Assembly: GCA_947034895.1 (NCBI GenBank)
Contig: OX344763.1
Coordinates: 3,722,501 to 3,786,500, forward strand
Direction of reading: 5' to 3'
Length of the DNA: 64,000 nt
From: Rhytidiadelphus loreus
Taxonomy: Eukaryota > Streptophyta > Bryopsida > Hypnales > Hylocomiaceae
The translations under genes were made by a program, and so were the position numbers. The notes under the pieces were generated by a model. It was not told the origin of the DNA, searched no databases, and was given only the letters and a program-made list of their open reading frames with translations. Positions 12,210-25,300 of the stretch are shown here, one piece after another (the first letter of the stretch is position 1; each line of letters starts with the position of its first letter).

Positions 12210-12930
12210 TCTCTTCTTGTAACTGAGACTGAGGTCACAATGTGGCGTAACTATAGCACGGACGCCTAGTGTCTTGAAAGCTGTGACTTTGATTTGGTTT
12301 GGCAATGGATCGAAATGCAGCACCTGTCCATTGGAATAAATTTTCATATCAGTGTAGCCGTAAATGTGCAGTGTGAGTGCCCATTTTGAGCGGTTTGTGG
12401 AGTGTGTAGAGGTCTCTCTATTGCATTCAGCTGCCCTTGTAACAGGAAGCTCACAATGTAGCTTAGCCATAGGATGTACGCCCAATGCCTTGAAATCTGC
12501 GACGTTGCTTTGGTTTGGCATTGGATCGAAATGCAGCACTGATATACTTTTCATGTTGTAGTCGAAAATGTGTGTGAGTGCCAATTTTGCGTCAGTTGTG
12601 GAGTTCGTATAGTTCGCTATTCCTGGTTCCTTTAATGTCCATACAGCTTCCTTCTAGATAAACATACATTGTAACAAGAACCTCCCAATGTAGCTTTAAC
12701 AATAGGACGTATTTTTAATGCCTTGGAAGCTGCGACGGTGCTTTGATTTGGCATTGGATCGAAATGCAGCATTGACTTAATTTTCATGTTTAATTTAGCC
12801 GAAAACATATCTGAGTACACAAATTTTGAGCCTATGTAAAAGCTTCGCTATCCATGGTTCTTACAATGTCCATTTCAGCTGCCCACAGACAAACATACCT
12901 TTGTAACGAGAACCTCACACAATGCAGCTA
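12210..12930. repeat. tandem array, about 4 units of about 225 bp
   Basis: Units start near 12210, 12432, 12655 and 12885 with (C)TTGTAAC(A/G)(A/G)GA, followed by CACAATGTAGC, CCTTGAAA(G/T)CTG(C/T)GAC, TTTGGTTTGGCA(A/T)TGGATCGAAATGCAGCA and TTTTCAT. The last unit is truncated. On the minus strand each unit reads LHFDPMPNQ, but stops and frame changes separate the units, so I treat it as a non-coding or decayed repeat upstream of the GDSL gene. Confidence 0.75.
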
Positions 12931-13355
12931 AGCCCCGAGACGCTACTCGTAGAGTCTTGTGATTGTACACAAATGCTGTATAGTACAAGTTCTGTACCGT
13001 CCTATTGCAGAAACTGAAATCGAAGTCAAGTAGTACAGTATAGCGCTAACATTCCTTTCACAAGAGGCAACCAACTTTCGTAACCTCCACTGACCCAAGC
13101 GATTGTTCCATGCAACCAACTTTCTTCTGCTTGATGAACGCGGAAGAGATGGGAGGGAATAGAATCTACCCTTTGCGGTTCAGTCTCTAATCATGTGTTG
13201 TCATGTTGTGTGCGTGGTGGAATATTCTTGAATGTGTGACAGATCCCGGGATCGATTCTACTAGGCGTGTTCAGCAGTGACGTTGTGTGGCGAGCTCTCT
13301 GCCGCAACAAACCGGATTTATACCCCGTTTGTTGGAGAATTTCGTGGCTGCAAAG

Positions 13356-16139
13356 ATGGGAGGCTTGAGGATGATGGTACCGGTGGTCGTCATCATCGGG
13401 GTGATGATGGTGGAAGTGCAAGCACAAGAGCCTCCTGCGACTTTTACTTTGGGCGACTCTTTGGTGGATGTGGGCAACAACAACTACTTCTTCACGTTGG
13501 CGGAGGCTGACCATAAGCCTTATGGGATTGACTGGCCGGATCGACAAGCCACTGGGCGGTTTTCTAATGGCAAAGTCATCCCGGATTTCATCAGTAAGTG
13601 GAAGAATTGGTTTATGTTGGGATCTGCATTTGGTGAATCAATGGACTTTATGAATGTTTTGAACACTGAATTTCATGATCTCAAGTGGGGAGTTAGACCT
13701 TATGATATAACAGGTTTTTGCCTAGTTGGGTACAATGTGATTCTTCTTTCCTCAAAGTATTAACTAAAGGTGAGAATCATACATGAAAGTATTGGACTTC
13801 CCTATTGTGTCCTCTATTTACATGCACACAACATTTTTATCCAGAAATCTTGGACAAGTGTACATAGGGGGTACATTGGTTTAGGTTTATGGAAAAAAGT
13901 ACATCCTTCTAAGGTTCCAACTTTATTATATTTCCCATTATGGAGTTCCAAACTTTGAGTTACCTAAAAGTGAAAACACCTAAAACATCCAAAACTATTT
14001 GCATATCCATTCCTAACAAGTAGACTTCTATAGAAAGTGTCCCCCAACACAATTAAACCATTTGCATACTTAACTGCTATTATTGACTTTGTTGATTTTC
14101 TAGATTTTGGTGTTAGCACCAAGCTATGTGACGGTTTGAGTGGCCTAGGGAGCTCCCACTTTAAAAAATCTATAGTAATTACATGTCTCATCCAAAAATT
14201 CTAATTTTTTTTTTGAAAATTCATGATTTTCAATTGCTTATACTACATAAAACGTTTTTTTCTCTAGAGAAAGGTGCCTGCAACTATGCTGATTGCTTAT
14301 TTTGAGGGTTTTGGGTGTTTTCACCTCAGTGCTCAACTTCAACTTCAATTGTGCTTGTTGTGTAGGTGAGTACCTGGGGATTCCGCATGCTCTTCCCGTG
14401 CTCGCCCCGGAAGCCCAGGGAACCAACCTTCTGCGTGGAGTCAACTACGCTTCTGCTGGGGCAGGCATCCTTGAAGAAACAGGCTCCATCTTTGTAAGAA
14501 ATTCATCACATTTTCCGCTTGGAGATCACTGTCCAGCAATACTGAATCAATCCCAGCCCAGGGATCAAATCAGAAATTGATAACAGGGTCTTAAAACAGA
14601 ATTGTATTGATTAAAAATGGCCTAAATCAGCTACACAAGTGGTTGTTTGGACGGATCGAGATGTAAGTTTCATTCAGCTGCAGAAATCTTCACCAGTTCT
14701 ATGAGTTCATAACGTTTTTTAGCCGTGGAGTCGGGTGTCGTTGGAGTCCATTTAAAAAATTACAACATGGTCTGACCTGTTGCTGGTCTTCTCTTTTGAT
14801 TTCTTCTTGGTTGTCTGAATCTGTTGGGAATGATGGTTTCTTCTTCATTCTCAAGGTGTCATTTGCGTCCATGCAAAAAACGATCATCTAAGTTGACTCA
14901 TATATCTCCATGTAGATTAGTATATGGTTCAGCATGTTGTTGATCTTCTCTGAAATTGTCGTAACTTGTCAAAGTTGGTTTCTTCTTCGTCATTGACTGA
15001 TGATTCTCTATTATTGACCTATCAATGTCGGCGGTTTCTTCTTCATTCTCGATCGGTTCATTGAATTTTGGCCACTCTGACGCCATGCGTGATTTTGTGT
15101 GCATTTGTGTTCAGATTGGGCGGTTGACGATGTCGCAGCAGTTTGGCTACTTCCAAAAAACAAAGCAACAATTGGTGCAGGTGATCGGTGAAGCCAACAT
15201 GGAGCAGCTGGTTGCCAATGGCATCTATTCGTTCTCCATTGGAGGCAACGATTATGTGAACAACTATTTGGCAGTCACCACTAGCACCAAAAGCAAGTAC
15301 AACCCTGCTCAATACCAAGACCTCCTTATCAATACCTTCGAAGGCCACCTCCGGGTACCATAAGCTTGCCTACTCTTCCATGTCAATCTCTTCCCACAAT
15401 CGTGCATACCAATCAACCTTGAATGAGTTTACTTCCATTTGTAGATGATTCTTAACCTCACAGACAGGAGGTAAACTATGTTCAATGCTTTACAGTGTTG
15501 CACCTAATCGTGATTTCTCCGCTTTAAACAATAGAAACTATGCTCCGTGCTTACGGTGATGCAATTAGGTTCAGTGTTCAAGGTTTGAAACCAAAGACGC
15601 CTCATTCTAACCTTCTAATCGCTCTGAAATCCGTCTCATTGCAGACGGCCTACAGCTTGGGTATGCGCAAGTTCATCATCTCCAACATCGGCCCCATCGG
15701 TTGCGCCCCTTCCATCCTGTCTTCTCGGAGCCCTTCCGGCACGTGCGTGCCCGAGGTGAACAACTATGCGCTCGGCTTCAACTCCGCATTGCAGCCCCTC
15801 CTGCAGACGCTCCAATCTCAGCTCCCAAATTCTGTGTTCGTCGTCACGAACGCCTACGAGGTCATGAGCCGCATTGTTCTTAACCCCTTGCAGTACGGGT
15901 TCACGGACCCTCCGGCCACGGCGTGCTGCGGCTTGGGGAAGTTCAACGGGATCGATGGAGCGTGCAGAAGTGTGGGAAATAGAAGTGTGGGAAATTTGTG
16001 TACGGATCGAAGCAAATCCGTGTTCTGGGATGCGTTTCACCCCACAGAGAGAGTGAATGAGATTGCGAGTGGGTGGTTTCTGAATGGGGGGGAGGATGTG
16101 ATCACGCCTATGAACATCAAGCAGTTGCTGGCGCTGTGA
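13356..16139 (+). CDS. GDSL esterase/lipase (4 exons)
   Basis: Predicted exons: 13356-13593, 14366-14493, 15115-15354, 15645-16139, all with GT-AG borders and matching phases, giving 366 residues, the usual family length. I chose the Met at 13356 because it begins a signal peptide (residues about 1-24, hydrophobic VPVVVIIGVMM, ending VQAQ); an in-frame Met at 13287 would bury it. Blocks seen: I, GDSLVDVGNNN with nucleophile Ser35; II, NYASAGAGIL with the oxyanion Gly at about 111; III, GGNDY with Asn at about 167; V, DAFHP with Asp331 and His334. Known: secreted SGNH-fold hydrolases of plant cell wall, cutin and lipid metabolism; the substrate cannot be read from sequence. All catalytic residues are present, so it is probably active. 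A 15-base in-frame duplication lies in the last exon. Confidence 0.93.
15966..15995 (+). repeat. 15-bp in-frame tandem duplication in the GDSL gene
   Basis: AGAAGTGTGGGAAAT occurs twice back to back, adding five residues (RSVGN) in the Cys-rich loop before the catalytic DxxH block. The frame is kept. Confidence 0.85.
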
Positions 16140-16202
16140 GCCTCAAATCCTAATAAATCCTAAAACCCTGGAGCCCTAAACTCTTCGGATTGAGAGCAAG
16201 GT

Positions 16203-16482
16203 TGAGGACTCCAGTGAGCGTGAAGAAGAAGGGTTGGTTGAACTTAGAAGTTCGGTAAGGTCTCTGATTTGATTCCCAGTAAGTGCAGATTTGGAGGTTT
16301 GGGATTCAAGGGAGACACTAAACCCTAAACCCTGGGTGTTGATGAGATGAAGGATTGCGAGGAAGGGTGAGGACTTCAGTGAGTGTGAATGAAGGATTAG
16401 TTGTGAATTTAGAAGTGCGGTGAGGTTTTTGATTTGATTCACAGTAAGTACAGATTTGGAGGTTTGAGATTCAAGGGAGTCG
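16203..16482. repeat. two-unit repeat 3' of the GDSL gene
   Basis: A unit of about 114 bases (GAGGACT(C/T)CAGTGAG(C/T)GTGAA ... GCAGATTTGGAGGTTTG(G/A)GATTCAAGGGAG) recurs 166 bases later with about 85% similarity. Between units is a CTAAACCCTAAACCCTGG telomere-like string. Reading frames across it are weak; probably 3' UTR or downstream non-coding DNA. Confidence 0.75.
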
Positions 16483-19360
16483 ATTGGCATTTGGGGATTT
16501 TGAGATTGTTGGAAACAACTTGGGATTTGAGCTTTGGCGATTCGAAGAGTTGACTTGGAATTTGCATTTCTAAGATTCCAGGAATGGACGTAACATTTGG
16601 GTTTTTAGGATTCAAGGCAATGATTTGGAGTTTTATGGAAGCTCTTGGTTCTTTGGAGGCTTTGACGGTGAGAGGAATTCCAGTGTGATAACCTGCTGTT
16701 GCCCCGAATTGGTTTCTGAAGGCTTGAACTTTGAAGAACGGATTCTCCAGCCTTCTGGCTCTCGAATGCCATCTAGACCATATCTTGATGGTACAAGAAT
16801 AATTTCTCAGGGTAGGTCATAGCTCAATTGAGCGCATTTATCCTCATTATCCTTGTTGTCACTGGGTCCAGGGTGTGTTGTGATCCACATTCATCTTGGA
16901 TGTCTTGGTACATGTCATCTAATAATAATAATAATCTTCGTTGGTAGTACAACAATTCAGTTATCAATGTGTCTGTTGAGTTCAATGGATCACACAAGGC
17001 ATGGACATCTTGTTTAAGTTACAAGCATGCTCAAATTGAGTTTCCATATGGAGAGAGAAGTCACTGCTATTCTTTGGTTGAACTTGCTTAATAACTACTT
17101 TTGTTATGACTCACCCTAGAATGTCATTCTAAATTGAATATCTTGCACACTGTAAATTATCATTCATTGTAGCTCATTTTTCATATAATATTCAGACCAT
17201 TTGTCTATCCACATGGATTCTCACATCAAATTAGAGTGCATCACTTAATGAACAGTACATTATTATTATAATATCTTTGCAGTAATTGATTATGTGAGAA
17301 AACACAGCCTGCTTTGAATAACGTGTGTGTTTGTGATTCTTATTTATTTATTTACAAATTTCATATTTCTGAAATCACACGGCTTCATTTAGAGAGTCAA
17401 AATCTTTGGGACAGGAACTCTATTCTGTTTTCAAACAAGAAAGAGTTAGTCAAAATGATCATTCTTCATTTCTTTAGGAATTGTGAAAGTCATTCATCAA
17501 ACACTTCCGAGTTCGTTGTGGTATTATAGGGTTAAGAATTGCCTCAATCTACATGGAATCAGATAAGTTGCTTGGCACCAGCAATACCGACACTGACCAG
17601 CTTGCCTACCTTTTGGTGTTACACATTCATGGTCGACTGAAGCCATCCCAATGTACAACGGCTTTAGCAAATTATAAACTTAATTGATGTCCAAATCTTC
17701 TACAATGAAGAGGGGTATTAAGGGGACCAAAAAATTAAAGGGACTTGTTGTGGAAAATTGTAGATGTTTGAAACATGATGTACAACCCAGTACACTTCAA
17801 TAACTATTGACGTACAACAAAGATAGATATTTATATAGTGTATAATGTCAATTAATAAGTGTATAATGTCAATTTAGAACCCTATTCAATGTAACTTGTG
17901 TGTGTGCAAGATGATAGGTGAAGTGTATCATGGATTATTAGTGCAGGAAATTTGCCATGGTCAAAAAATTTGGTGCTTGGCATGCTTTTTTGTGGGCTTG
18001 ACAAACAATTTGAATGTGGCAAGGGTAGGAAGGAAAAATTTGGTTGTAAGCCTGACACCCTGGAAGGAAAAATTTGGTTCCTTCCAGGGAGTCATATTGA
18101 AGAATGTAAATTAATTGTTGGGTCTGGATTGTATTTTTTTTAAATTCCAAGGTAGTTGTACTTGCAATCAAAATGAATCTATTTACATTCTTCAATATGA
18201 GTGTACATTATAGGTGAAAAAACAGTTATACATCCAAAGGTCTGAACATTCATCTATGTAAGTTAATACCATCCTACTTTGAAATATTTTGGGAGACTTT
18301 TTTCATTTTCATCCATTAAAAAATGCAGAACATTTAACCAAATATTCCAATATTTTTTCCTAAAATAGCCCACCTTTGAAAAAATCGTCACAAATGAAGT
18401 CTGCGCAGGCAGAACAGTACTTCCAACAATTTACTGACTGTCGTCTGACAACTTGTAATTCTATCGCTGGTGGTAGCCACAACTGAAATTGATAGAAATG
18501 CAATCTCTGACAACAATCTCTCATTTCAATTGTGAGAAAACAATCCAAAATCATCAACTATGCACTTCACTTAAAACACTGAATTTTTTTTGGACAGCTT
18601 ATCTTTTAATAAATTTCCATCTGTTGTTTCCTTTTGCTACAAAATTGCTTCAACCTTTGCGTCATGATCATCACCACGTGAGAATGAAAGCTGCAGCCAA
18701 TCCATCTCGTCCTTTTTTGTTACAACAGGTTGAAATGTAACAAATTAACATTCTCAACTTGAAGAACCCGATCAGTCTATTTGTTGTGAGAACAACCACT
18801 CTGACTACTACTTCTCCAAAGAGAGACCCTATAAACTCACAAATATCTCCACGGCATCCCCTGATGTTCTGACAAATGGAGAGTTATAAATTTTCGATTT
18901 GCTACAGGATCATCCCCTGATGTTCTAACAGATGGAGAGTTATAAATTTGCAAATCTCTCCAGAATCCATTTGATAGATACTATGGGACTAATTTAACAT
19001 CTACTGTAAGACTAGAATGTTTAATCAAGGATGATTTTGAGGAATATTTTTTTCCACAAGGAAAATGAGCAAGTGACAAATGCAGCAGCATCCAACTCGA
19101 AAAGACATGTGCTTGACGGGACTTAACGGGATCTCTGTTACCCTGGGGGAATTACCCTCTGCCACATTGCTGAAGAATGTGATGTCGGATCCCACTTATA
19201 CCACAAGCTAGACATATATACATATATTCAGCGATTTTCAGTTATACTTACGAACATCTAATTGACTAATTGTCACATTCTATTGAATCATTGGTACAGA
19301 GTTTAGCATCGGGTGTTCATGTTTGTCACCGACAGCCATAGTTCAAGCCTTAGCACAATC
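16483..19360. other. intergenic between the GDSL gene and the metal ATPase
   Basis: No supported gene. GATT/TTTGG-rich degenerate repeats at 16.48-16.65 kb, a small hairpin and inverted repeat at about 18.06-18.21 kb (listed separately), and a duplicated CATCCCCTGATGTTCT...GGAGAGTTATAAATTT block at about 18858 and 18911. The DNA just before 19361 is the 3' UTR side of the minus-strand ATPase. Confidence 0.55.
18058..18208. repeat. perfect hairpin inside a larger inverted repeat
   Basis: CCCTGGAAGGAA and its exact reverse complement TTCCTTCCAGGG flank an 8-base loop at 18058-18089. Immediately after, TCATATTGAAGAATGTAAA at about 18092 has its reverse complement at about 18182-18200. The spacing suggests a small foldback element. 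Confidence 0.6.
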
Positions 19361-22300
19361 TCAAACTTGTCCGGCAATTGTTACAACGCAAGATTTACAC
19401 CTGGATGGATCGGCACAGCAGGAGTCGGTTGGGGTTGATACCGCTTTTGATGGGACCTCGGTTGCTGCAGACGAATCTGCAACGGTCCAATTTCCACGTA
19501 ACGTTTCTGCATCAAACTCAGATGATTTGCAGCAATCACCTGCACCACAACCAACTACTGACTTCACGGTGCTGGCACCGGTTGAATCTGAATCCTCCCT
19601 AATTTCTATAGCAGGAGAAGGGGTCTTGTTGTTAGGAGGCGCCTTGCAGCTCCCGCTCGCACAACATCCACTGACTGCCTTTGCGGCGCTGGGACCAGTA
19701 AAGTCACTTGAATCTGAATCCGCTCTCACCTCTATTGCAGGTAAGGGAGTCTTGTTGTTAGGAGATGCCTTGCAGCTCCCGCTCGCACAACATCCACTGA
19801 CTGTCTTTGCGGCGCTGGGACCATTAGAGGCACTTGAATCTGAATCCGCCCTCACCTCTATTGCAGGTAAGGGAGTCTTCTTGTTAGGAGGTGCCTTGCA
19901 GCTCCCGCTCGCACAACATCCACTGACTGCCTTTGCGGCGCTGGGACCAGTAAAGTCACTTGAATCTGAATCCGCCCTCACCTCTATTGCAGGTAAGGGA
20001 GTCTTCTTGTTAGGAGGTGCCTTGCAGCTTCCTTTGGAACAACATCCAGAAGCTGGCTCCTTCTTGACACTGCTGGATTGGTCCAAATATAAGACAGGCT
20101 CTGCAATATTCAAGAGACTCTCCTTGCGGATTTCATGGCAGTGCTGCTTTGGGATTGAATTCGTCTTTGCGCAGCATCCTGTTGAAACCGAGGCCAACGG
20201 ACCACTGGCGGAAGAGCAGTCAGAGCCATTCTTCAGAATCGCATCATCAATAACACGTGAAGCAAGGTCGTTGCAACTTCCCTTTGAGCAACACCGGGCA
20301 CCTGCTTCTGCAATCCGCGACTTGTGCAAAAGCTCTGCTTCCTGAACTAATTCCTCTTCAGGCAAACAGCAATTTCTTGAGGATCCACAACCTGGAAGCT
20401 TAGTCTGAGCAATCGAGGCTGCTGGAAAATCACTACAACAATTACTCTCGCAGAGATCAGAACTCTTTCTTACACCCTTGGTCTTGTCAAAGCCTCCAAC
20501 ATTGTTTCCATGCCTGTGCCCTTTCCCTCTGGAAGTAAGTACCTTTTTCTCACACCGGGCACTGGAACAACAAGGAGGTTGATCTTCCTTGTCTGCGCAG
20601 CATAAGGCATCCTCCTCACACTTCTCTTTCTTGTCGTGGTGGTGATGATGATGAATATGTTTAGGTAACCACGGAATCCGTACTCGGAACCCATTGTGGT
20701 GGTGATGATGATGTTGTTTCTGGGCAGCCACAGGAGCTTGTATGATAGCACTTTCGGAGCATTCGACGTCCTCATCATCCTCGCAGCAACTGTTATTACA
20801 GCCCTTTAACTCCATGTCTAACTTTTGTGAAATGCACTGGTCTGCAACATTAGGAGAAAAACATCAGAGGAAGCATAGGACTCAATACTACATGCTTCTG
20901 GCTGTCATGTAAAGTCATATTGTCCCTTCACCACAAAGGAAGGTTCACAATAGCACTTATAAAGACGAATTCCCTGTTCAGTGAACTGGAAGTGACCGCA
21001 TTAGGTGTCCATACCACCAATGTGACGGTCTATTATCCGCACTTATCTGAACGCGATCCCAAACTACTCGACTACAGTAAATTTAAGAATATGCCAGGTA
21101 CCAGCGGAATCAAAACTAGGTACATTCAGCATTCCAAACATAAATTATAGATCACATAGTCTTTTGAACAATCTTAGTCTCAACAGTAAATAAAACAGAG
21201 GCAAATAACGTCGTGAAGTAATTAAAGATATTACCATGCCCCCCATGCTTCTTGGCCTTCTTCAAGATACGCATGCTGTTGAAGATGACAGCCAGACAAG
21301 TTCCAACGTCAGCCAATACCGCCGCCCACAGAGAAGCATATCCACCTGCTGCGAGACCGATTATGAGCAATTTGGTCACAAAACTAAACGTGACATTCTG
21401 CCCAATCTTCCATCGACAATCTAGTCCCAGTCGCACTGCCGATGCTAACTTCCGAAGATCATTTGTCATCAAAGCAACGTCAGCTGTTTCCATGGCAACG
21501 GCTGAGCCAGCCACTCCCATTGCAATTCCCAAATCTGCAGCCGCCAAAGCAGGTGCATCATTGATGCCATCTCCCACCATTGCAATAATACCACGCTCTT
21601 TAAGTTCTTGAACCATCCGAACCTTGTCCTCAGGTAGCAATTCTGAATATACGTCCATTTCACCTATCTGAAGTGACAAGTGCAACAATAACCAACCATA
21701 AGATCCTTATGTGAAAGATGCCTACAATGGATGAAATATCCAGTATGAACCAGAAAAGAAACAATGAGACCAGCTACTCTAAAGGAAGAAAATTCTTGTT
21801 TTGCACGACCCACAAAAGCAAGACTTGCAAACAATATGACATGGCGTGAGGACCTAGACAAAAGAAGTGGGTGGAATATGTTGCAACATCACGCGAAATA
21901 GAATCCGCCATTATCAGCACCTTTTTCCCGTAACTACTTGCATGAATTATACTGCCTACCTTGTCGCGTACATGGCCGGCAGCTGCACTGCTGTCGCCAG
22001 TGAGCATTGCAACCCGAATCCCAAGATTCTGTCATGAAATACAAGATTACCAACAATAGCATCTCAGTTCATGCTTGGAAAAAAATTGGATTTGAACAAA
22101 CTCTTAAAGAAGCGTATTTTTGCATCATCAATATCAAATGTGCTACTTAAATATATCTTCGATAACAAACTAGATCCTTCGCTGATCTTCTATCGACGCA
22201 GGAATATATCAGAACTCATTTAAATCCATGTACAATACAATGAGAAGTGGAGAAGATTATGGATGCAAATTTGTTGATTTTGCTAAGAAAGGAAGACTAC

Positions 22301-25300
22301 AAATCAGACAGATAGTAGGTTCCCGATCCCCATACAGCTGCATTAAGTGTAACTATCAGCCGTATCAAATTATCAGCGGTATCTAAGCCAGCTAAACAAG
22401 TCTGCCTAGTTATGGTAGTCAACTTCATGAACGTGTGTAAACAAGCGAAGAATAACATATAGCCAATCCGACGGTCGTTGCTATCTTTATTAAGCAGTAT
22501 CCATGGTTGACCTGTTCTTTTAGCAGGTGGTAACCGACTAGGTAGATTAAATACCTTCAACTCTCTGACCGCTTCAGCTGCTTCTGGACGAGTCTGATCA
22601 CCAACAGCGAAGATCCCAATAGCAATTCCATCGAGACCTATCCAACCAACCGTTGCTCCAGTGCTGCTCCAATTGGCTAGTGTCTCAACTGCGGCAGCTG
22701 CAAAATATCAGAAACCAACTCAGGAAAGGGCAATATTACACCTGTATATACTACACATCTTCATGAAGACAGCATGCACCTACGATAAGCACAGTGAGCT
22801 ATCCTGCAAGATATATCATTGACGTTAGATCACAACGACGCTTAAGGCTGAACTATATATGTGGATCACAATACCTGTATCCCACCCAAATCGAGCTGCC
22901 ATGCGTGCATTTCCAATCTGAACATTATGACCATCGACTACAGCTGAGACTCCTTCTCCCGCAATCACCTCAAAATCATTAACATCTTCTGATGGGTCCA
23001 CCCCGTTAATGCGTGCGTAGCTAACAAGGGCTGATGCCAATGGATGACTCGCTTTGTTTTCAACACTCGTTACCCTGCGGAAGGAAAAAAATGCAGAAAA
23101 CGATTTTCATACGGGCATTTGGGAATCATATGTTGAATTTTTGAAGAGAAATTCCGAGTAAATCTAATGCTCAGAATTATACAACATGCAACAGCCAAAT
23201 CTGATGCCAAAATCCTGTGAAAATTTTTTCCTTCACGTGACATAAGGGAGTTTTAAGAGTTTACCATGGAAGGAATGAAACGGAGTTTACCCTCTCAATT
23301 GAGCCATTACCACCTCTTAAGTGCTACACTCCTTTACATTACCATGATGGTAAAATCTTAAAACTCCCTTGTGGAAATTAGCTTAAGGATACGTTCAGCA
23401 ATCGACAAATCATACCAGTATAAAACCTGCTGTAGCGTGGAGATGCCATCGATAGAGAGCAAGTCGGACACACAAAACTGGCCTTCAGATAAAGTGCCAG
23501 TCTTGTCCAGGGCCACCACCTTGAGTCTGCCAAGTACCTCCAAATAGGTGCCACCTTTCACAAGTAACCCCAAACGCGCAGCCTGGGCAATGCCGCATGT
23601 GACAACCACAGGGGTGGATATAACCAAGGCACACGGGCATGCCACTACAAGAAGAACGAGAGCAAGATAAACCCAATGCTTAGGGTTGTGCACTCCAGTC
23701 GCCCAGGGAACAACTCCAATGATAATAGCTGCAATAACGACAGCTACAAGGACAAAGCACATGAAGTGTTATTGCTAGTCATTTAGCCAAAAACTACAAA
23801 ACATCAACGATGAATTTGCAAAAGAGACGGTAAATTAGTTTAATCACGAAACTACACATTGGGGAGAAGCTCAAAAAACACGATCATAATTATTGATTTT
23901 CACAATCGAACAATCTGGAAGGAACAATACCAGGCGTATAATATTTCGCAATTTTCTCAACCAGCATTTCAGTCTTGGAGCGCTGACTCTGTGCCTCTTC
24001 GACCAGTCTCACCATTCTCGCCACAGCAGAGTCAACTGACAGAGCTGTAGTTTTCATTGTCACATACCCTGCAATAATCCAATGTCTTTGGATCAGGCTG
24101 ACATTTGAGACTGCCACTGAACATGCACTATCAAATCGCTTCATCATAAGAATTGTATAAACTAATACCACCAATAAAAAAAACAGTAATGCATTCTCTG
24201 CAGAAAATCAAACTGTCAGCAGTTTCCAATGAGAAAAGGAAAGCGAATACGAAGATGACAAAGACTAGTACATTACATCCGATTTAATTAGTACACACAT
24301 CCAGAACAAGACTGGAAATTTTGAAAATGTGTGAAACATTCTTAGGAAACTCCTCTAGAAAATACCTGACACGTTGATTGTTCCAGCCCATACTATGGCT
24401 CCCAGCTCTTTCTCCACTGGAATTGACTCACCAGTCAAGCTACTTTCGTCTACAAAACCTCGGCCTGATACAACTTCTCCGTCTATTGGAATTGTATCTC
24501 CGGTCTTTACTGAAAGTAATGTTCCCACCTTAACTTCCTCCACTCGCACTCGCATTCCACCGTCTACAAGTGTGGCACTCAGTGGTGCACGATCGACTAC
24601 AGCCGCCATCGCAGAACGAGCCTGCATAGCAAGGTTTCAATAAACAGTTTGCTGAGGTTCAATGAGAATAAGTACTCGGAGGTTCCAATAAATAAATTAG
24701 TATTACGACGTCCTAAACAAGAGCTCCGTGAATGCATACTCGGCAATTGTACAAGCAAAGAAGATATACCAACCCAATATTGGACCTCCGAGTACCACAA
24801 GAGCATCAGTATTATTACTGTAGCATGTGACTGCCAAAAGAAAAATGTGTAGACTTAAGTTCAGCGTGATACAAAAAATGAGTGCATTTTCTCACCTTGT
24901 CAGTGGATCTTGATTCTAACCATTCTGCGAGTGCAAACAGGAAGACAATGGTGCCAGCCTCCAAGTAATCTCCCAGTCCAATAGCTCCACATGCTGCACA
25001 CCACGAGACATCACTTGGATCACCAGGGCACTCACTCTTGATATACAGCTGAGTACATAACAGACTAGTACATATCATAACAAGGCAGTTATCACATTGA
25101 TTGAACTCGAGCACATAAAGAACATCTTCCAACATAAGAAAAAGCAGAACGTGGTGCAGCTGCGCTCTTCTTAATTCCAGAAAAACTGTACAACGATACA
25201 ATAGCACCAGAAAATGAGCCATATGACCCGGAAGAATGTGATTTGACACAGCAATAAGGTAGAAAAACTCACTGGCAATAAGCATGAGTATGTTGATATC

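Noticed and set aside
15540..15644. Upstream extension of the last GDSL exon
   Set aside because: The frame stays open, but the TCATTGCAG acceptor at 15644 joins the previous exon in phase directly to the conserved SLGMRKF block; the upstream codons have no counterpart in the family.
19323..20345. 340-codon plus-strand frame over the ATPase tail
   Set aside because: It lies antisense to the Cys/His-rich last exon; its internal repeats are the reverse image of the 42-residue repeats. The minus frame has splice continuity and domain logic.
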